From Klebsiella planticola ATCC 33531 (GTDB lineage: Bacteria > Pseudomonadota > Gammaproteobacteria > Enterobacterales > Enterobacteriaceae): a DNA stretch of 64,000 nt. Positions within the stretch are counted from its first letter, which is position 1. The number at the start of each line of letters is the position of its first letter. A model generated the notes under the pieces. It saw only the letters and a list, made by a program, of their open reading frames with translations. It ran no database searches and had not been told where the DNA came from. The stretch is taken from positions 231,222 through 295,221 of the forward strand of contig NZ_JMPP01000055.1 in the NCBI RefSeq assembly GCF_000735435.1. Reading direction: 5' to 3'. Below are positions 25,602 through 33,337 of the stretch, piece by piece. A program made the position numbers and the translations under genes.

Positions 25602-26514
25602 ATGGATTTTTCGCCTCTTTACATAATTTAGCCACCTTTTCATAAAAATCATGCGTGAGATTGCTATCATCTAAATCAGCATCAATTAACAAAGACTTAA
25701 CCTTTTCACCATCAATATTTTCCAAAGTGAAGTCAACTTTATCTACCATACGTACGCTACGTGATTGGTTCAGTGACAAAATTACTTCATCTTTATAAGA
25801 TTTATAAAAATGAGTTCCCTTATGGCATACAATAGCGGGGGAATCGCGGTCTTCCTTTGTAATAATGGCATAATCATCTGATAAATCTATTCTAAAAGAA
25901 GAATAATGGGGGCATAATGATAATTTTATTCTTAATGACGGCTCTTTAGCTTGAGTAATAAGTGTTGCAATAATTGTAGCGAATAATTCAGCTCTCACCT
26001 CCTGAGTTGTCCAAGGTCTACTTTCAACTTTTTGAGATGCGGTACCACTTCGGTATATGGCATGTTTTTCACATAAATCAATATTACCTGGATCAAGGAT
26101 AACAACCAATATCTCTTTTGATTGGGACTTCGCTCTCGCCTGCTTCGCCATATTTGGTAGCGTAGCTGTTCGAAAATACCTACCACACCCACCTTTATAA
26201 TACCAAATTTCCGATCTAAGGAATGCAACATTGAAAAGTTCAGGTAGTTCTTTAGGATAGGCAATTTCTATTTTGGCATTGCTTTCAGCTTCAGGCTGAA
26301 TCCAGAACATAAATAAACCAATCAAGAAAGTTACAGTTAAGGATGATAGCAGTCCATTAGAAATGGTAGCAAAAAAACCACCAAGATCAGCTGATTGTGT
26401 TGGGTAAAAAAACGGTAGAGCAAAATATCTCGCTAATAGTATTAACAACACCACTAAAACAAAAACTATAATAAATTTAGTTCTAGAATGTTTTTTCCTC
26501 AATAATTCATGCAT
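25594..26514 (-). CDS. Two-helix membrane protein with cytosolic domain, third gene of the cos-Q operon
   Basis: 306 residues. Two hydrophobic helices near the N-terminus (about 13-33 and 46-70) are followed by a soluble domain of about 235 residues. The soluble part has EIWYYKGGCGRYFRTATLP, then a strand ILVVILDPGNIDLCEKHAIYR, suggesting an alpha/beta sensor or enzyme domain. I do not recognise the family. Small N-terminal membrane helices plus a cytosolic domain are common in membrane-acting defence effectors, but nothing here proves that. It starts 2 bases after the kinase gene. Confidence 0.6.
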   Translation of the reverse strand: MHELLRKKHSRTKFIIVFVLVVLLILLARYFALPFFYPTQSADLGGFFATISNGLLSSLTVTFLIGLFMFWIQPEAESNAKIEIAYPKELPELFNVAFLRSEIWYYKGGCGRYFRTATLPNMAKQARAKSQSKEILVVILDPGNIDLCEKHAIYRSGTASQKVESRPWTTQEVRAELFATIIATLITQAKEPSLRIKLSLCPHYSSFRIDLSDDYAIITKEDRDSPAIVCHKGTHFYKSYKDEVILSLNQSRSVRMVDKVDFTLENIDGEKVKSLLIDADLDDSNLTHDFYEKVAKLCKEAKNPYA

Positions 26515-26516
26515 AA

Positions 26517-27185
26517 TTAAAGTCCTTTAATGGTAATTTTATATATTATGTCACTAATAATTTCAGGCTCCATTAGCTTATTACCAGTGCAGCACTCTAT
26601 TAAATTCCAGCGCGTACCAAAATCAATTTTATTATATGCTAGCAACACGCTATCTAGATAACCATATGCTCTTTCATGTATGTCTTCATCCGAGTCAGTG
26701 TAACTTCTTTTTTTCTTTTTAAGTACCATTTCCTTTGAAATGTCCAAAGGAACATTTAAGAAGAATGTCAAATCAGGAATTGGCATTTTATTAAAGTTAT
26801 ATTCTAGATCACTAATCCAATCAATAAATTCCTTCTGTTCAGAAACTGGCAATTTAGAAGATTGATGTGCAATATTAGAATCAACATAACGGTCACAAAT
26901 TACCGTAACCCCTTGGGTTAATAAACCTACAATTTCTTGCCTTTTCTCAAAGCGATCCATCGCATATAAAATTGATGCAAGCTTAGGATGCACATCATTA
27001 ATCCCTCCAAATTCTCCTCTAAGAAATGCTCCTATCTCTTTTCCAAAGAAAGTATTCTCGTAGCAAGGAAAACTGAAAAGTTTTGCCGTTACACCACTTG
27101 CGTTTAGTTTATTCAGAAGCAGCTTCGATTGAGTACCTTTCCCACTGCCATCAATCCCTTCAAAGCTGATTAGTTTTCCACGCAT
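26517..27185 (-). CDS. Thymidylate kinase-like enzyme, second gene of the cos-Q operon
   Basis: 222 residues, normal length for dTMP kinase. P-loop FEGIDGSGKGTQ (residues 8-19), the A-x-DR-x-E-type YAMDRFEKR (about 74-82), the DRYVDS motif (98-103) and a Lys/Arg-rich LID (about 156-172) are all present, so it looks active. It is far from the host tmk in composition and is AT-rich. It may make a nucleotide signal, drain a pool, or phosphorylate a modified nucleotide. It follows the regulator by 1 base. Confidence 0.85.
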   Translation of the reverse strand: MRGKLISFEGIDGSGKGTQSKLLLNKLNASGVTAKLFSFPCYENTFFGKEIGAFLRGEFGGINDVHPKLASILYAMDRFEKRQEIVGLLTQGVTVICDRYVDSNIAHQSSKLPVSEQKEFIDWISDLEYNFNKMPIPDLTFFLNVPLDISKEMVLKKKKRSYTDSDEDIHERAYGYLDSVLLAYNKIDFGTRWNLIECCTGNKLMEPEIISDIIYKITIKGL

Positions 27186-27186
27186 A

Positions 27187-27843
27187 CTACCAATTCCTTA
27201 CAATATTGTTGAAAAAGTCGCCATCAATTCCTGTTTTATCGATAATATCGACTATTCTTGTATTTCTCATTTCTGGTGTCCAATAAACAGCATCTTGCAA
27301 ATCAACTTCTATCGCATATATTGCACTATAGGTTTTTTCAATAACACTTTTAAGAGACCCACCATACATATTATCGTTATTATTGAACCAAAAAACATTC
27401 TTCATATCTTCAGTTTCATAACCTGCAGAAAAGACAACTTTCTCTTTATCATTTAAAAAACTAACGAAAGGGAAACCATTAGCTTTAATAAGAGCACAAA
27501 TGGCGTCGTTAGAAACGAAAGAGCTTTCTTTTACAAAACGATCAAACGTCAAAAATCTTTCTTGCTCAAGTGATCGAAGTATAAGTGTTTTACCATCTGA
27601 CATTATTGGTCCATCCCCTTTAATTTTATTCATAATTGAAAGCACTTCGTGAAAAGATTCCTCAATTAACTTCAGCAAAACTAATGATGAACCAGTTGGT
27701 TTCCTGTCCCCTCTCTCCCAATGACGATAGGTGTTGAGGTTAAGAGCAAAAGTTTCACAAAATTCCTCTTGAGTTAAACCGGTTTTGGCTCTCAATTGTT
27801 TAATATGAGCCGATGCCATTTCATTCGTCAGATTCTCTTTCAT
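27187..27843 (-). CDS. XRE-type regulator, first gene of the cos-Q operon
   Basis: 218 residues. Residues about 12-62 form an HTH of XRE/HigA type: LRAKTGLTQEEFCETFALN followed by TYRHWERGDRKP. The C-terminal 150 residues are not recognised and may sense a ligand. ATG 27843 has GGAGGG seven bases upstream. It probably represses its own operon through the perfect inverted repeat in the promoter spacer (27871-27883). Part of a four-gene unit with gaps of 1 and 2 bases and one overlap. Confidence 0.8.
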   Translation of the reverse strand: MKENLTNEMASAHIKQLRAKTGLTQEEFCETFALNLNTYRHWERGDRKPTGSSLVLLKLIEESFHEVLSIMNKIKGDGPIMSDGKTLILRSLEQERFLTFDRFVKESSFVSNDAICALIKANGFPFVSFLNDKEKVVFSAGYETEDMKNVFWFNNNDNMYGGSLKSVIEKTYSAIYAIEVDLQDAVYWTPEMRNTRIVDIIDKTGIDGDFFNNIVRNW

Positions 27844-28057
27844 ACATGCCCTCCACTAAATCAACATTGTAATCCATTGGATTAGTTGATGCAATGAATG
27901 TACTCAACGCGCGCTCGTATCCCCGCCACGCCTGCCCGCTTTGTGGAGTAGTTTTCATGCAGGTGCATGATAGGCCAGAAAGCCCGCCAGCATTGACGGC
28001 TCTGGCCCCTTGCGATCCTTTTTGGATCATGCGAATCCATGCACCATAGACATGCAC
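27821..28057 (-). CDS. Doubtful small open frame spanning cos
   Basis: 78 codons, Gly/Ser/Cys-rich, with GQAWRGYERALS read directly off the cos sequence. It overlaps the regulator start and its promoter. Any conservation could come from cos itself. I keep it only as a possible frame; I see no family and no strong ribosome site. Confidence 0.2.
   Translation of the reverse strand: MHVYGAWIRMIQKGSQGARAVNAGGLSGLSCTCMKTTPQSGQAWRGYERALSTFIASTNPMDYNVDLVEGMYERESDE
27866..27894 (-). promoter_or_regulatory. Sigma70 promoter of the cos-Q cargo operon
   Basis: On the minus strand TTGCAT (27889-27894) and TACAAT (27866-27871) are 17 bases apart, close to consensus, about 23 bases before the regulator ATG. 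Confidence 0.75.
27871..27883. promoter_or_regulatory. Candidate operator AATCCATTGGATT
   Basis: Perfect inverted repeat AATCCA-T-TGGATT lying in the spacer between -35 and -10 of the operon promoter. The position is ideal for autorepression by the XRE protein encoded just downstream. Confidence 0.6.
27914..27932 (-). other. cos site (19-base cohesive end), 186-like
   Basis: The minus strand reads GGCGTGGCGGGGATACGAG. The first 13 bases equal the 186 cohesive end as I remember it (GGCGTGGCGGGGAAAGCAT), and P2 differs by one further base there. It lies between A and Q, the P2 location of cos. In the virion the cargo operon would therefore be at one end of the linear DNA, beside Q. Confidence 0.75.
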
Positions 28058-28114
28058 TCTCTTCTCAAGCTCAAGTGTGCTCTGTGGGAGGGAATTTCAC
28101 AGAGAACAAAACGA

Positions 28115-28300
28115 TTAATGCTTACATTCATCCTGGCCTACCCCGTACTGATTTAACCTGTTCACCAGTTCGCTTGTCAGTTCTGACAACCACGAAATGG
28201 CAACCTCCTTATCGTCATCGCTACAATCTGAGCTGGCAACCAGCCGGGCCATAAGTTCTATCCGCTGCAGTGCAAGTGACTCCATGAACAAATCGTTCAC
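28115..28300 (-). CDS. SOS-controlled small protein at the tum position
   Basis: 61 residues with a GTG start at 28300 preceded by GGGAGGGG at ideal spacing. It is acidic and helical (ALQRIELMARLVASSD). A perfect LexA box is 17 bases upstream. In phage 186 the LexA-controlled antirepressor gene tum lies at this place between A and cos. This protein is much shorter than Tum (about 146 residues) and shows no clear similarity, so a Tum-like role is only inferred from position and control. Confidence 0.65.
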   Translation of the reverse strand: MNDLFMESLALQRIELMARLVASSDCSDDDKEVAISWLSELTSELVNRLNQYGVGQDECKH

Positions 28301-28316
28301 AATCCCCTCCCAATAT

Positions 28317-28336
28317 TACTGTTTATATATACAGTA
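28317..28336. promoter_or_regulatory. LexA (SOS) box
   Basis: TACTGTTTATATATACAGTA: CTGT-N8-ACAG with the favoured TA flanks, differing from the ideal box in one central base. It lies directly upstream of the 61-residue gene and would place it under DNA-damage control. Confidence 0.88.
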
Positions 28337-28416
28337 CATCATGTGTATTTAAAGCTGAAATATTTTTTTAGTCAGCTAACCCTTTGATTAACAAATAGCC
28401 TTGATTCCTTACCATC

Positions 28417-30798
28417 TCAGTACCACTGTCGCCATTTATCATCTTCCTGAAGACGCTGGTTTCGGTAGAAAAGACGTAGACCGGCTCCCGATGGGATACT
28501 TCCGCCACGTAGCAGTAAATCAATCTCCTGCTCGTTGCCGTCAAACCCTCTGGACTTCAACTCATATTCAAGCTGCAGGCGCAGCTGATCGTTAATTTCC
28601 TGTTTGTAACCCTTCCGCCGCTTCGGTCTTACCTGTCGCAGCCTCGCATTTAGCTCCCGTAGCTCTTTTCTGCTCATGCTATTGAAGTCCGGCAGCGGTT
28701 CCGGCTGTTCTTCACTTGGTAAACCCGACTCAAAGTAGTTCATTTTTTCCACAGGGGGACAGTTATTGCCACGAGTCCAAGGGGCGCGAACGCCCTGGTC
28801 GGCTATCGCCTCCTGAACATCAACGGCCTTACGAACCATTTTCCACTTCATCGCGTGCGTGCAGATCCGGCCCTCAACGAGCGGGGACCAAATGCCATAG
28901 ATGCGGATTCCGCGATCGCCGTAGGTGCCAGGCTCGTCGTTAAGCTCGTAGGCCGTTCTGATAAGGTGATTTTTGCGGGGAACTAATACGCCGCCCTGCT
29001 TCATGATGTAGGTGGCAAAACAGCCCACATCAGCGGCGGCTAGCACGGCATCGAGTTGCGGATTTTCCAGCACCGGCGCACCGGCTTTTTTGTTACCCTG
29101 CGCTCTCGCGGCCTGCCCGGCCAGAAGACGCAACTCGCGGTATGCCTGACGCCCTGGAATACCAAAGAAACGGAACTGCTGAACACGGTGAAGTGATGCC
29201 CAAGCACTAACGTGCTCAGCGCTATCGCGCAGTGATTTGCCAGTTTCTTTGCTGATCTCTTTCGCCAGGCCGCGCCCGTCGATGTTCTTGCTGATGTATT
29301 TGGCGATGTAGCTGGTCGGAGTGCCTTTACGCTGATTGATAAGCTCAGATTTGAAGCGCGGGCCGGTATTGTTGCCTAGCTCGGCGCGATCTTCACGAAT
29401 GGCAAATTTACGCAGCAGCGCAGTGAGGGTGCGACGGTCTTTTTTGCGCATGAAGCACAGCAAGTGCCAATGTACGGTGCCGTCGTGGTGCGGCTCGGCA
29501 ACGCGCACGCCATACCAGCGCAGCCCGGCTTTGTGCATGGCTTTGCGGAATGCGGCGAATGTATCGACAAGATAATCACTGCTCTGCCGGACCGTTTCGC
29601 TGGTCCACTTCAGATTGGGTCTGCCGTTGTTGAGCGTGGCGTGGAAGCGTGACGGGCAGGTGATGGTATAGAACACGGCGCAGTCGCCGCGCATTTCTGC
29701 GATCAGCTCCAGTCCTTTCACACAGGCCATCATTTCATTACGACGGTGCGCAGGGTTGCTGCTGCTTGCATTCACCACGTCTTCCATGTCCAGTGTGTCG
29801 CCGTCGGCATTGACCAGCTCGTGCGACTGGAAAAACTCGAGCGATTTACGGCGCTGCTCGCGTTTGTGGATCACAGCTTCATAGCTGACATACGGGGACG
29901 CTTTCTTGTTGACCAGGCAAACAGCACGCAGCTGTTCCTCCCGCCACTCGCAGCGCATCTGCCACAGTTTGCGATACCACCAGTCTGCACACAGCATCCG
30001 CGCCAGCGAACCCGGAATAAGGTCATAGGGTACAGGCTTGCGGCGGCGTTTCTTGCGGCGCAGCTGTTCAAAGGCAGGCGGAATGACATCAAGACGCATA
30101 GCCTCTGCTGCTACTTTTTCCCATGACTGTCGGATTTGCTCAGGCTTGACGTCATCATTCACAAACAGATCGCTGCAGGCGGCATCGAGACACATGCTCA
30201 TATGTGCCGCAACCAGTGTAGATAGACGTTTAACCTGGTTCTGGCTCATTTCAGGCAGAAGCAGCAGCCCCTCCAGCCCTTCATGGCTCGCCATAAACCG
30301 AAAAGAGGCAGACACCTGACTTTCACGCACGCGATCCAGTCGCTCAAGGCACGGCCTGATGGTTTCACGCAGATAGCGGGAATAAGCCTTCGTCCTTCCC
30401 AGCCCCTGGAAGAATTTAATTCTCTCCAGCAGAGGTTTGCTGACGTGAGCAGGCTCGGCGCTGACGTTTGCCAGAATGACCAGATCGGGGTTAAAACACT
30501 GCTGCTCACGGGCCATTTTGGCGCGGCTGATAAGCTGGTCCTGTTCCAGTTCACGCTGGACAGGATCACGGGATTCATTGAAGAAATAGCGTTCCCAGAC
30601 CTGATCACTCAGGGCCTCGCGGCGCAGCTGTTCCTGCTCGTTGTCCGCAGTGTAGAGAGTGATCAGGTTTGAAAGCGCAGACACCGGCGCAACTTCCGCC
30701 GGGTCCAGATAGGGGTTTACTGCTTTTTTCGGGGCGTTCCATGGGAAAACCCCGGCGGCCTCAGCAGGGCCCCCTTTGTCGTTTGTTAATTCAGGCAT
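28417..30798 (-). CDS. A: Replication initiation endonuclease gpA
   Basis: 793 residues (P2 A is 761). Rolling-circle initiator of the P2 A family. HWHLLCFM is the HUH-type metal motif, and [14 protein letters not shown] near residue 500 holds the paired tyrosines (Y-x3-Y) that nick and attach to DNA. It nicks at ori inside its own gene in P2. An ATG at 30798 is preferred to the GTG just before it. Last gene of the early lytic operon. Confidence 0.93.
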   Translation of the reverse strand: MPELTNDKGGPAEAAGVFPWNAPKKAVNPYLDPAEVAPVSALSNLITLYTADNEQEQLRREALSDQVWERYFFNESRDPVQRELEQDQLISRAKMAREQQCFNPDLVILANVSAEPAHVSKPLLERIKFFQGLGRTKAYSRYLRETIRPCLERLDRVRESQVSASFRFMASHEGLEGLLLLPEMSQNQVKRLSTLVAAHMSMCLDAACSDLFVNDDVKPEQIRQSWEKVAAEAMRLDVIPPAFEQLRRKKRRRKPVPYDLIPGSLARMLCADWWYRKLWQMRCEWREEQLRAVCLVNKKASPYVSYEAVIHKREQRRKSLEFFQSHELVNADGDTLDMEDVVNASSSNPAHRRNEMMACVKGLELIAEMRGDCAVFYTITCPSRFHATLNNGRPNLKWTSETVRQSSDYLVDTFAAFRKAMHKAGLRWYGVRVAEPHHDGTVHWHLLCFMRKKDRRTLTALLRKFAIREDRAELGNNTGPRFKSELINQRKGTPTSYIAKYISKNIDGRGLAKEISKETGKSLRDSAEHVSAWASLHRVQQFRFFGIPGRQAYRELRLLAGQAARAQGNKKAGAPVLENPQLDAVLAAADVGCFATYIMKQGGVLVPRKNHLIRTAYELNDEPGTYGDRGIRIYGIWSPLVEGRICTHAMKWKMVRKAVDVQEAIADQGVRAPWTRGNNCPPVEKMNYFESGLPSEEQPEPLPDFNSMSRKELRELNARLRQVRPKRRKGYKQEINDQLRLQLEYELKSRGFDGNEQEIDLLLRGGSIPSGAGLRLFYRNQRLQEDDKWRQWY

Positions 30799-30817
30799 CA
30801 CTGACAGGCTCCGAAGC

Positions 30818-31045
30818 TCACAGCGCGCCTCGGGTGTAGTGCGTCCCTTTTAGCTCAGCGATTTCCTGGCAAGTCACGCAGCACTGCACGCCAGGGATAG
30901 CTTGTCTGCGAGCAGTTGGAATTGGCGCGTCACAGTCGATGCAAAGAACGCGGGCAATGCCTGGCTTTCTGGTGCGGGCGTTATGAATATGGCGTTGAAG
31001 GTTTTCTTCGACGCGCTGCTGTACGAGATCCATGGAGTCCGCCAT
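30818..31045 (-). CDS. TraR/DksA-type zinc-finger protein
   Basis: 75 residues with CIDCDAPIP...CCVTCQEI, a C-x2-C...C-x2-C zinc finger of the TraR/DksA family that is regular in P2-like early operons (P2 orf82 type). It may modulate RNA polymerase like TraR. Its ATG overlaps the stop of the gene before it. Confidence 0.85.
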   Translation of the reverse strand: MADSMDLVQQRVEENLQRHIHNARTRKPGIARVLCIDCDAPIPTARRQAIPGVQCCVTCQEIAELKGTHYTRGAL

Positions 31046-31281
31046 CAGTGCCAGTCTCCGCGTGATTCAGCTTCATAACGAGCGACTTCACGGCGCAGCA
31101 GTTCTGCTGCCTCCACTCCGTTCATCCCCTCTTTCAGGATGTGGATCGCCAGTGCCTCCATGCGGATGGAAACGGCAAAGGCGCAGCTTTTACGCTCATC
31201 CAGGCGAGTCTCGTTAAACAGCTGGAACAAACCGGCATCATTCGGTCCGGTTTTGGTAGAACGGGTTTCACTATTTCGCAT
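31045..31281 (-). CDS. DUF2732-type phage protein
   Basis: 78 residues. The NETRLDERKSCAFAVSIRMEALA segment is typical of the DUF2732 family found in P2/186-like early operons. Function unknown. ATG 31281 has AGGAGA seven bases upstream. Confidence 0.8.
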   Translation of the reverse strand: MRNSETRSTKTGPNDAGLFQLFNETRLDERKSCAFAVSIRMEALAIHILKEGMNGVEAAELLRREVARYEAESRGDWH

Positions 31282-31348
31282 AATCAATTCTCCTGAATTT
31301 GGGCAAAAGAATGCCCGGCGGGTTTACGCCATTAATTTCTGTTTTGGG

Positions 31349-31690
31349 TTAATTCGGCATGGTTAGCCGTTTGGGAAATAAGCTCACCACTGCACGAAAA
31401 TGATTCATTGCTTTAATCAACTCCCGCGTTTCGTCAGTGGTCAGCTCATTAATATTGACGCTGTGACGTTCTGCCGGAATTTTTGCCATGAAGAATATGG
31501 CGGCCAGTGCCCTCTCATTCTGTTTGTGGTTAATGTCGCGGGGATCGCGCATCTCATTAATAAACCGTTCCAGCTCCCGCTCAATATTCAGACCAAACAC
31601 TTTTGCTCTCAGCTCCGCTATGTGGTTCAGCCCATTCAGGCGCTGACCGGGACTCAGTGGAACAGTCGCTGCAGGACCTTCAATAGCCAT
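31349..31690 (-). CDS. DUF5347-type early phage protein
   Basis: 113 residues from ATG 31690 (AGGGGA upstream); the longer frame runs inside fil. PLSPGQRLNGLNHIAELRAKVFG and RDINHKQNERALAAIFFMA are family-like. Function unknown; conserved in 186-type control regions. It overlaps fil by 37 bases. Confidence 0.75.
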   Translation of the reverse strand: MAIEGPAATVPLSPGQRLNGLNHIAELRAKVFGLNIERELERFINEMRDPRDINHKQNERALAAIFFMAKIPAERHSVNINELTTDETRELIKAMNHFRAVVSLFPKRLTMPN

Positions 31691-31860
31691 GGTTTCCCCT
31701 GTTGGATAGTAGACAGGTCGGCCAAAAGTGCATCCTGCGAGCGGCACGGATGCCAGCGCTTACCATCTTTCCCCATGATCCAGCCGTGGCCGCAGTGCAT
31801 TGCCGGGCTTTGCTTAATTAGAAGAGACGCAAACGAGGGTTCATTGTTCAGCATAAACAC
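31654..31860 (-). CDS. fil: Fil, cell-filamentation protein
   Basis: 68 residues. SFASLLIKQSPAMHCGHGWIM followed by GKDGKRWHPCRSQ is the signature of phage 186 Fil, which blocks host division when expressed. It follows cII by 1 base. Confidence 0.87.
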   Translation of the reverse strand: MFMLNNEPSFASLLIKQSPAMHCGHGWIMGKDGKRWHPCRSQDALLADLSTIQQGKPWLLKVLQRLFH

Positions 31861-31861
31861 C

Positions 31862-32371
31862 TCAGCTCAGACCGAACGAGGAGCCAAGGCCCGTCATGGT
31901 ATCGACAACACTTGCCATTGCAGGGTTGGCCTGTAAACGCGCCTGCAGTGAAATAGCAGTTAAAGCCATCAGACGAGTAACGGAGTTGACGCTTTCAACA
32001 ACCTGGCGGCGGGTGGTCGCATTTAACTGAACACCTGAAACCGCACTCGCAGCAACACGGCCGATCTCAGCGGTGGCTTTCAGTACGTACTGCGGCATTT
32101 TCTCCCGCGCGACTTCATTGGTTGGTACACATGGCAGGCAATGGATCTGCGCCAGAAAACCATCAACCAGCGTTGAGTCTTCGGTGAGATCGGTCAGCAA
32201 CCAAATATCTGGCGCTGTGAGCTGGTGAGGTTGCTCCGGATTGAGCTTATTACGCAGGGTTTGAACGTTCATGCCTGCACGTTCAGCCAGCTTCGCCATA
32301 TTATGGCGCAGCGCGAAAGCACGGCAGGCCTCATTGAAATGGGGATGTTTTGATATGCGATAGTCAAACAT
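31862..32371 (-). CDS. cII: CII-type lysogeny activator
   Basis: 169 residues, as 186 CII. The HTH part AKLAERAGMNVQTLRNKLNPEQPHQL (about 25-50) and the C-terminal helical oligomerisation half match the Phage_CP76 family. In 186, CII activates the establishment promoter for CI. It is the second gene of the lytic operon, after Cox/Apl. Confidence 0.92.
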   Translation of the reverse strand: MFDYRISKHPHFNEACRAFALRHNMAKLAERAGMNVQTLRNKLNPEQPHQLTAPDIWLLTDLTEDSTLVDGFLAQIHCLPCVPTNEVAREKMPQYVLKATAEIGRVAASAVSGVQLNATTRRQVVESVNSVTRLMALTAISLQARLQANPAMASVVDTMTGLGSSFGLS

Positions 32372-32403
32372 AGTCAGTTGCTCCGTGAAGTCTCAAAATG
32401 GAA

Positions 32404-32625
32404 CTAATTGATAGTCACGTTGCAATCTGAAAGTGCATCAACTGTTAAAGCAACAATGTTAATCATTACCTTTTCACGCTTCTTATCTTTGCGCAGGCGG
32501 TGACGAGGCAACCGACCATCTGCAAGCATGTCGTTAATGGTGTCAACAGGTAGCCCAGTAAGCTCGCTATAGCGTTCAATTGTGACGTGCGGTGTGTTCA
32601 GAGTGATTGAAATATTAGGGGTCAT
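32404..32625 (-). CDS. cox: Cox/Apl-type excisionase and regulator
   Basis: 73 residues from ATG 32625, with AGGAGA nine bases upstream; the longer open frame to 32742 crosses the promoter and is rejected. VTIERYSELTGLPVDTINDMLADGRLPRHR is a MerR/excisionase-like HTH. By position opposite the repressor it should be the Cox/Apl protein that directs excision and represses early promoters. Confidence 0.85.
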   Translation of the reverse strand: MTPNISITLNTPHVTIERYSELTGLPVDTINDMLADGRLPRHRLRKDKKREKVMINIVALTVDALSDCNVTIN

Positions 32626-32676
32626 GATGCAACATCTCCTATTGGCTTGTGGTGAGCCGTTTGTAATCGTGACAAG

Positions 32677-32690
32677 TCCCCAAATGGGAA
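32677..32690. promoter_or_regulatory. Candidate CI operator 1
   Basis: TCCCCAAATGGGAA, with CCCA and TGGG arms, lies just downstream of the lytic promoter -10. A related sequence ACCCAAATGAGA is at 32737-32748 and a weaker CTCAAAATGGAA near 32393. The shared CCCAAATG(G/A)GA pattern suggests repressor sites. Confidence 0.5.
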
Positions 32691-32698
32691 CAGAACTG

Positions 32699-32727
32699 AT
32701 ACTAGGATCGCATAAGAGATATGTCAA
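32699..32727 (-). promoter_or_regulatory. Early lytic promoter (pR-like)
   Basis: Minus strand: TTGACA (32722-32727), 17-base spacer, TAGTAT (32699-32704); a near-consensus sigma70 promoter driving cox-cII-fil...A. Its -35 overlaps the start codon of the repressor gene, so lytic and lysogenic transcripts run face to face from overlapping DNA. Confidence 0.82.
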
Positions 32728-33317
32728 CATCAAAGTACCCAAATGAGATCAAAATAAATCCCAATCAGGGTGGCAAAGCTGCGATTGAACGATTGGTAGA
32801 GGCGTATGGTTTTTCAACACGGCAAGCATTAGCAGATCACCTAGACGTCTCGAAAAGCACTTTGGCTAACAGGTATATGCGTGACACGTTCCCTGCTGAT
32901 TGGATAATCCAATGCGCCCTCGAAACTGGTGTATCTCTCAATTGGTTAACCACTGGGCAGGGTCTAAAGCAAAGCTCGAAAACAGCGACTACCGAAGAAC
33001 TGGCACAGTTTACTTTCACTGCTGGCAAAATGGTTGAAGATGGTTCTTGCGTTTTTGACGCATCATTTCTCCCCACCAATCTTTCATCTCCGATTGTTGT
33101 TCGTGATGGTCGTACCACATATATCTGTGATCAAAAATTCACTGAAGTGTTAGATGGGTTCTGGTTGATCAATATTGATGGAACCTATTCCGTTAGACTG
33201 ATTACAAGGCTGCCGAAAGGCATGATTAAAATATCTACTGCAGAAAATAGTTTTGAGTGTGCTTTTTCAGATATAGAAGTTATTGCATGTATAAGAAGCA
33301 CAACAGTTTCACATTGA
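32721..33317 (+). CDS. cI: CI-type lysogeny repressor (186-like)
   Basis: 198 residues (186 CI is 192). The N-terminal HTH (about 18-75) ALADHLDVSKSTLANRYMRDTFP followed by WIIQCALETGVSLNWLTTGQG is the phage CI N-terminal family; the C-terminal half is for assembly. It lacks a LexA-like self-cleavage Ala/Cys-Gly site that I can see, as in 186, so induction would need an antirepressor. ATG 32721 overlaps the opposing promoter. Two cargo genes follow closely and may share its transcript. Confidence 0.9.
   Translation: MSTSKYPNEIKINPNQGGKAAIERLVEAYGFSTRQALADHLDVSKSTLANRYMRDTFPADWIIQCALETGVSLNWLTTGQGLKQSSKTATTEELAQFTFTAGKMVEDGSCVFDASFLPTNLSSPIVVRDGRTTYICDQKFTEVLDGFWLINIDGTYSVRLITRLPKGMIKISTAENSFECAFSDIEVIACIRSTTVSH
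32737..32748. promoter_or_regulatory. Candidate CI operator 2
   Basis: ACCCAAATGAGA, related to 32677-32690, lies 10 bases upstream of the lytic -35 and inside the first codons of the repressor gene. The two sites flank the promoter. Confidence 0.4.
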
Positions 33318-33337
33318 TTCAGTAAAAGGATTTAAAA

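Noticed and set aside
27821..28057. 78-codon Cys/Gly-rich open frame before the cargo operon as a new peptide
   Set aside because: It reads across cos and the cargo promoter, has no convincing ribosome site, and its likely conservation is explained by cos. Listed only as doubtful.
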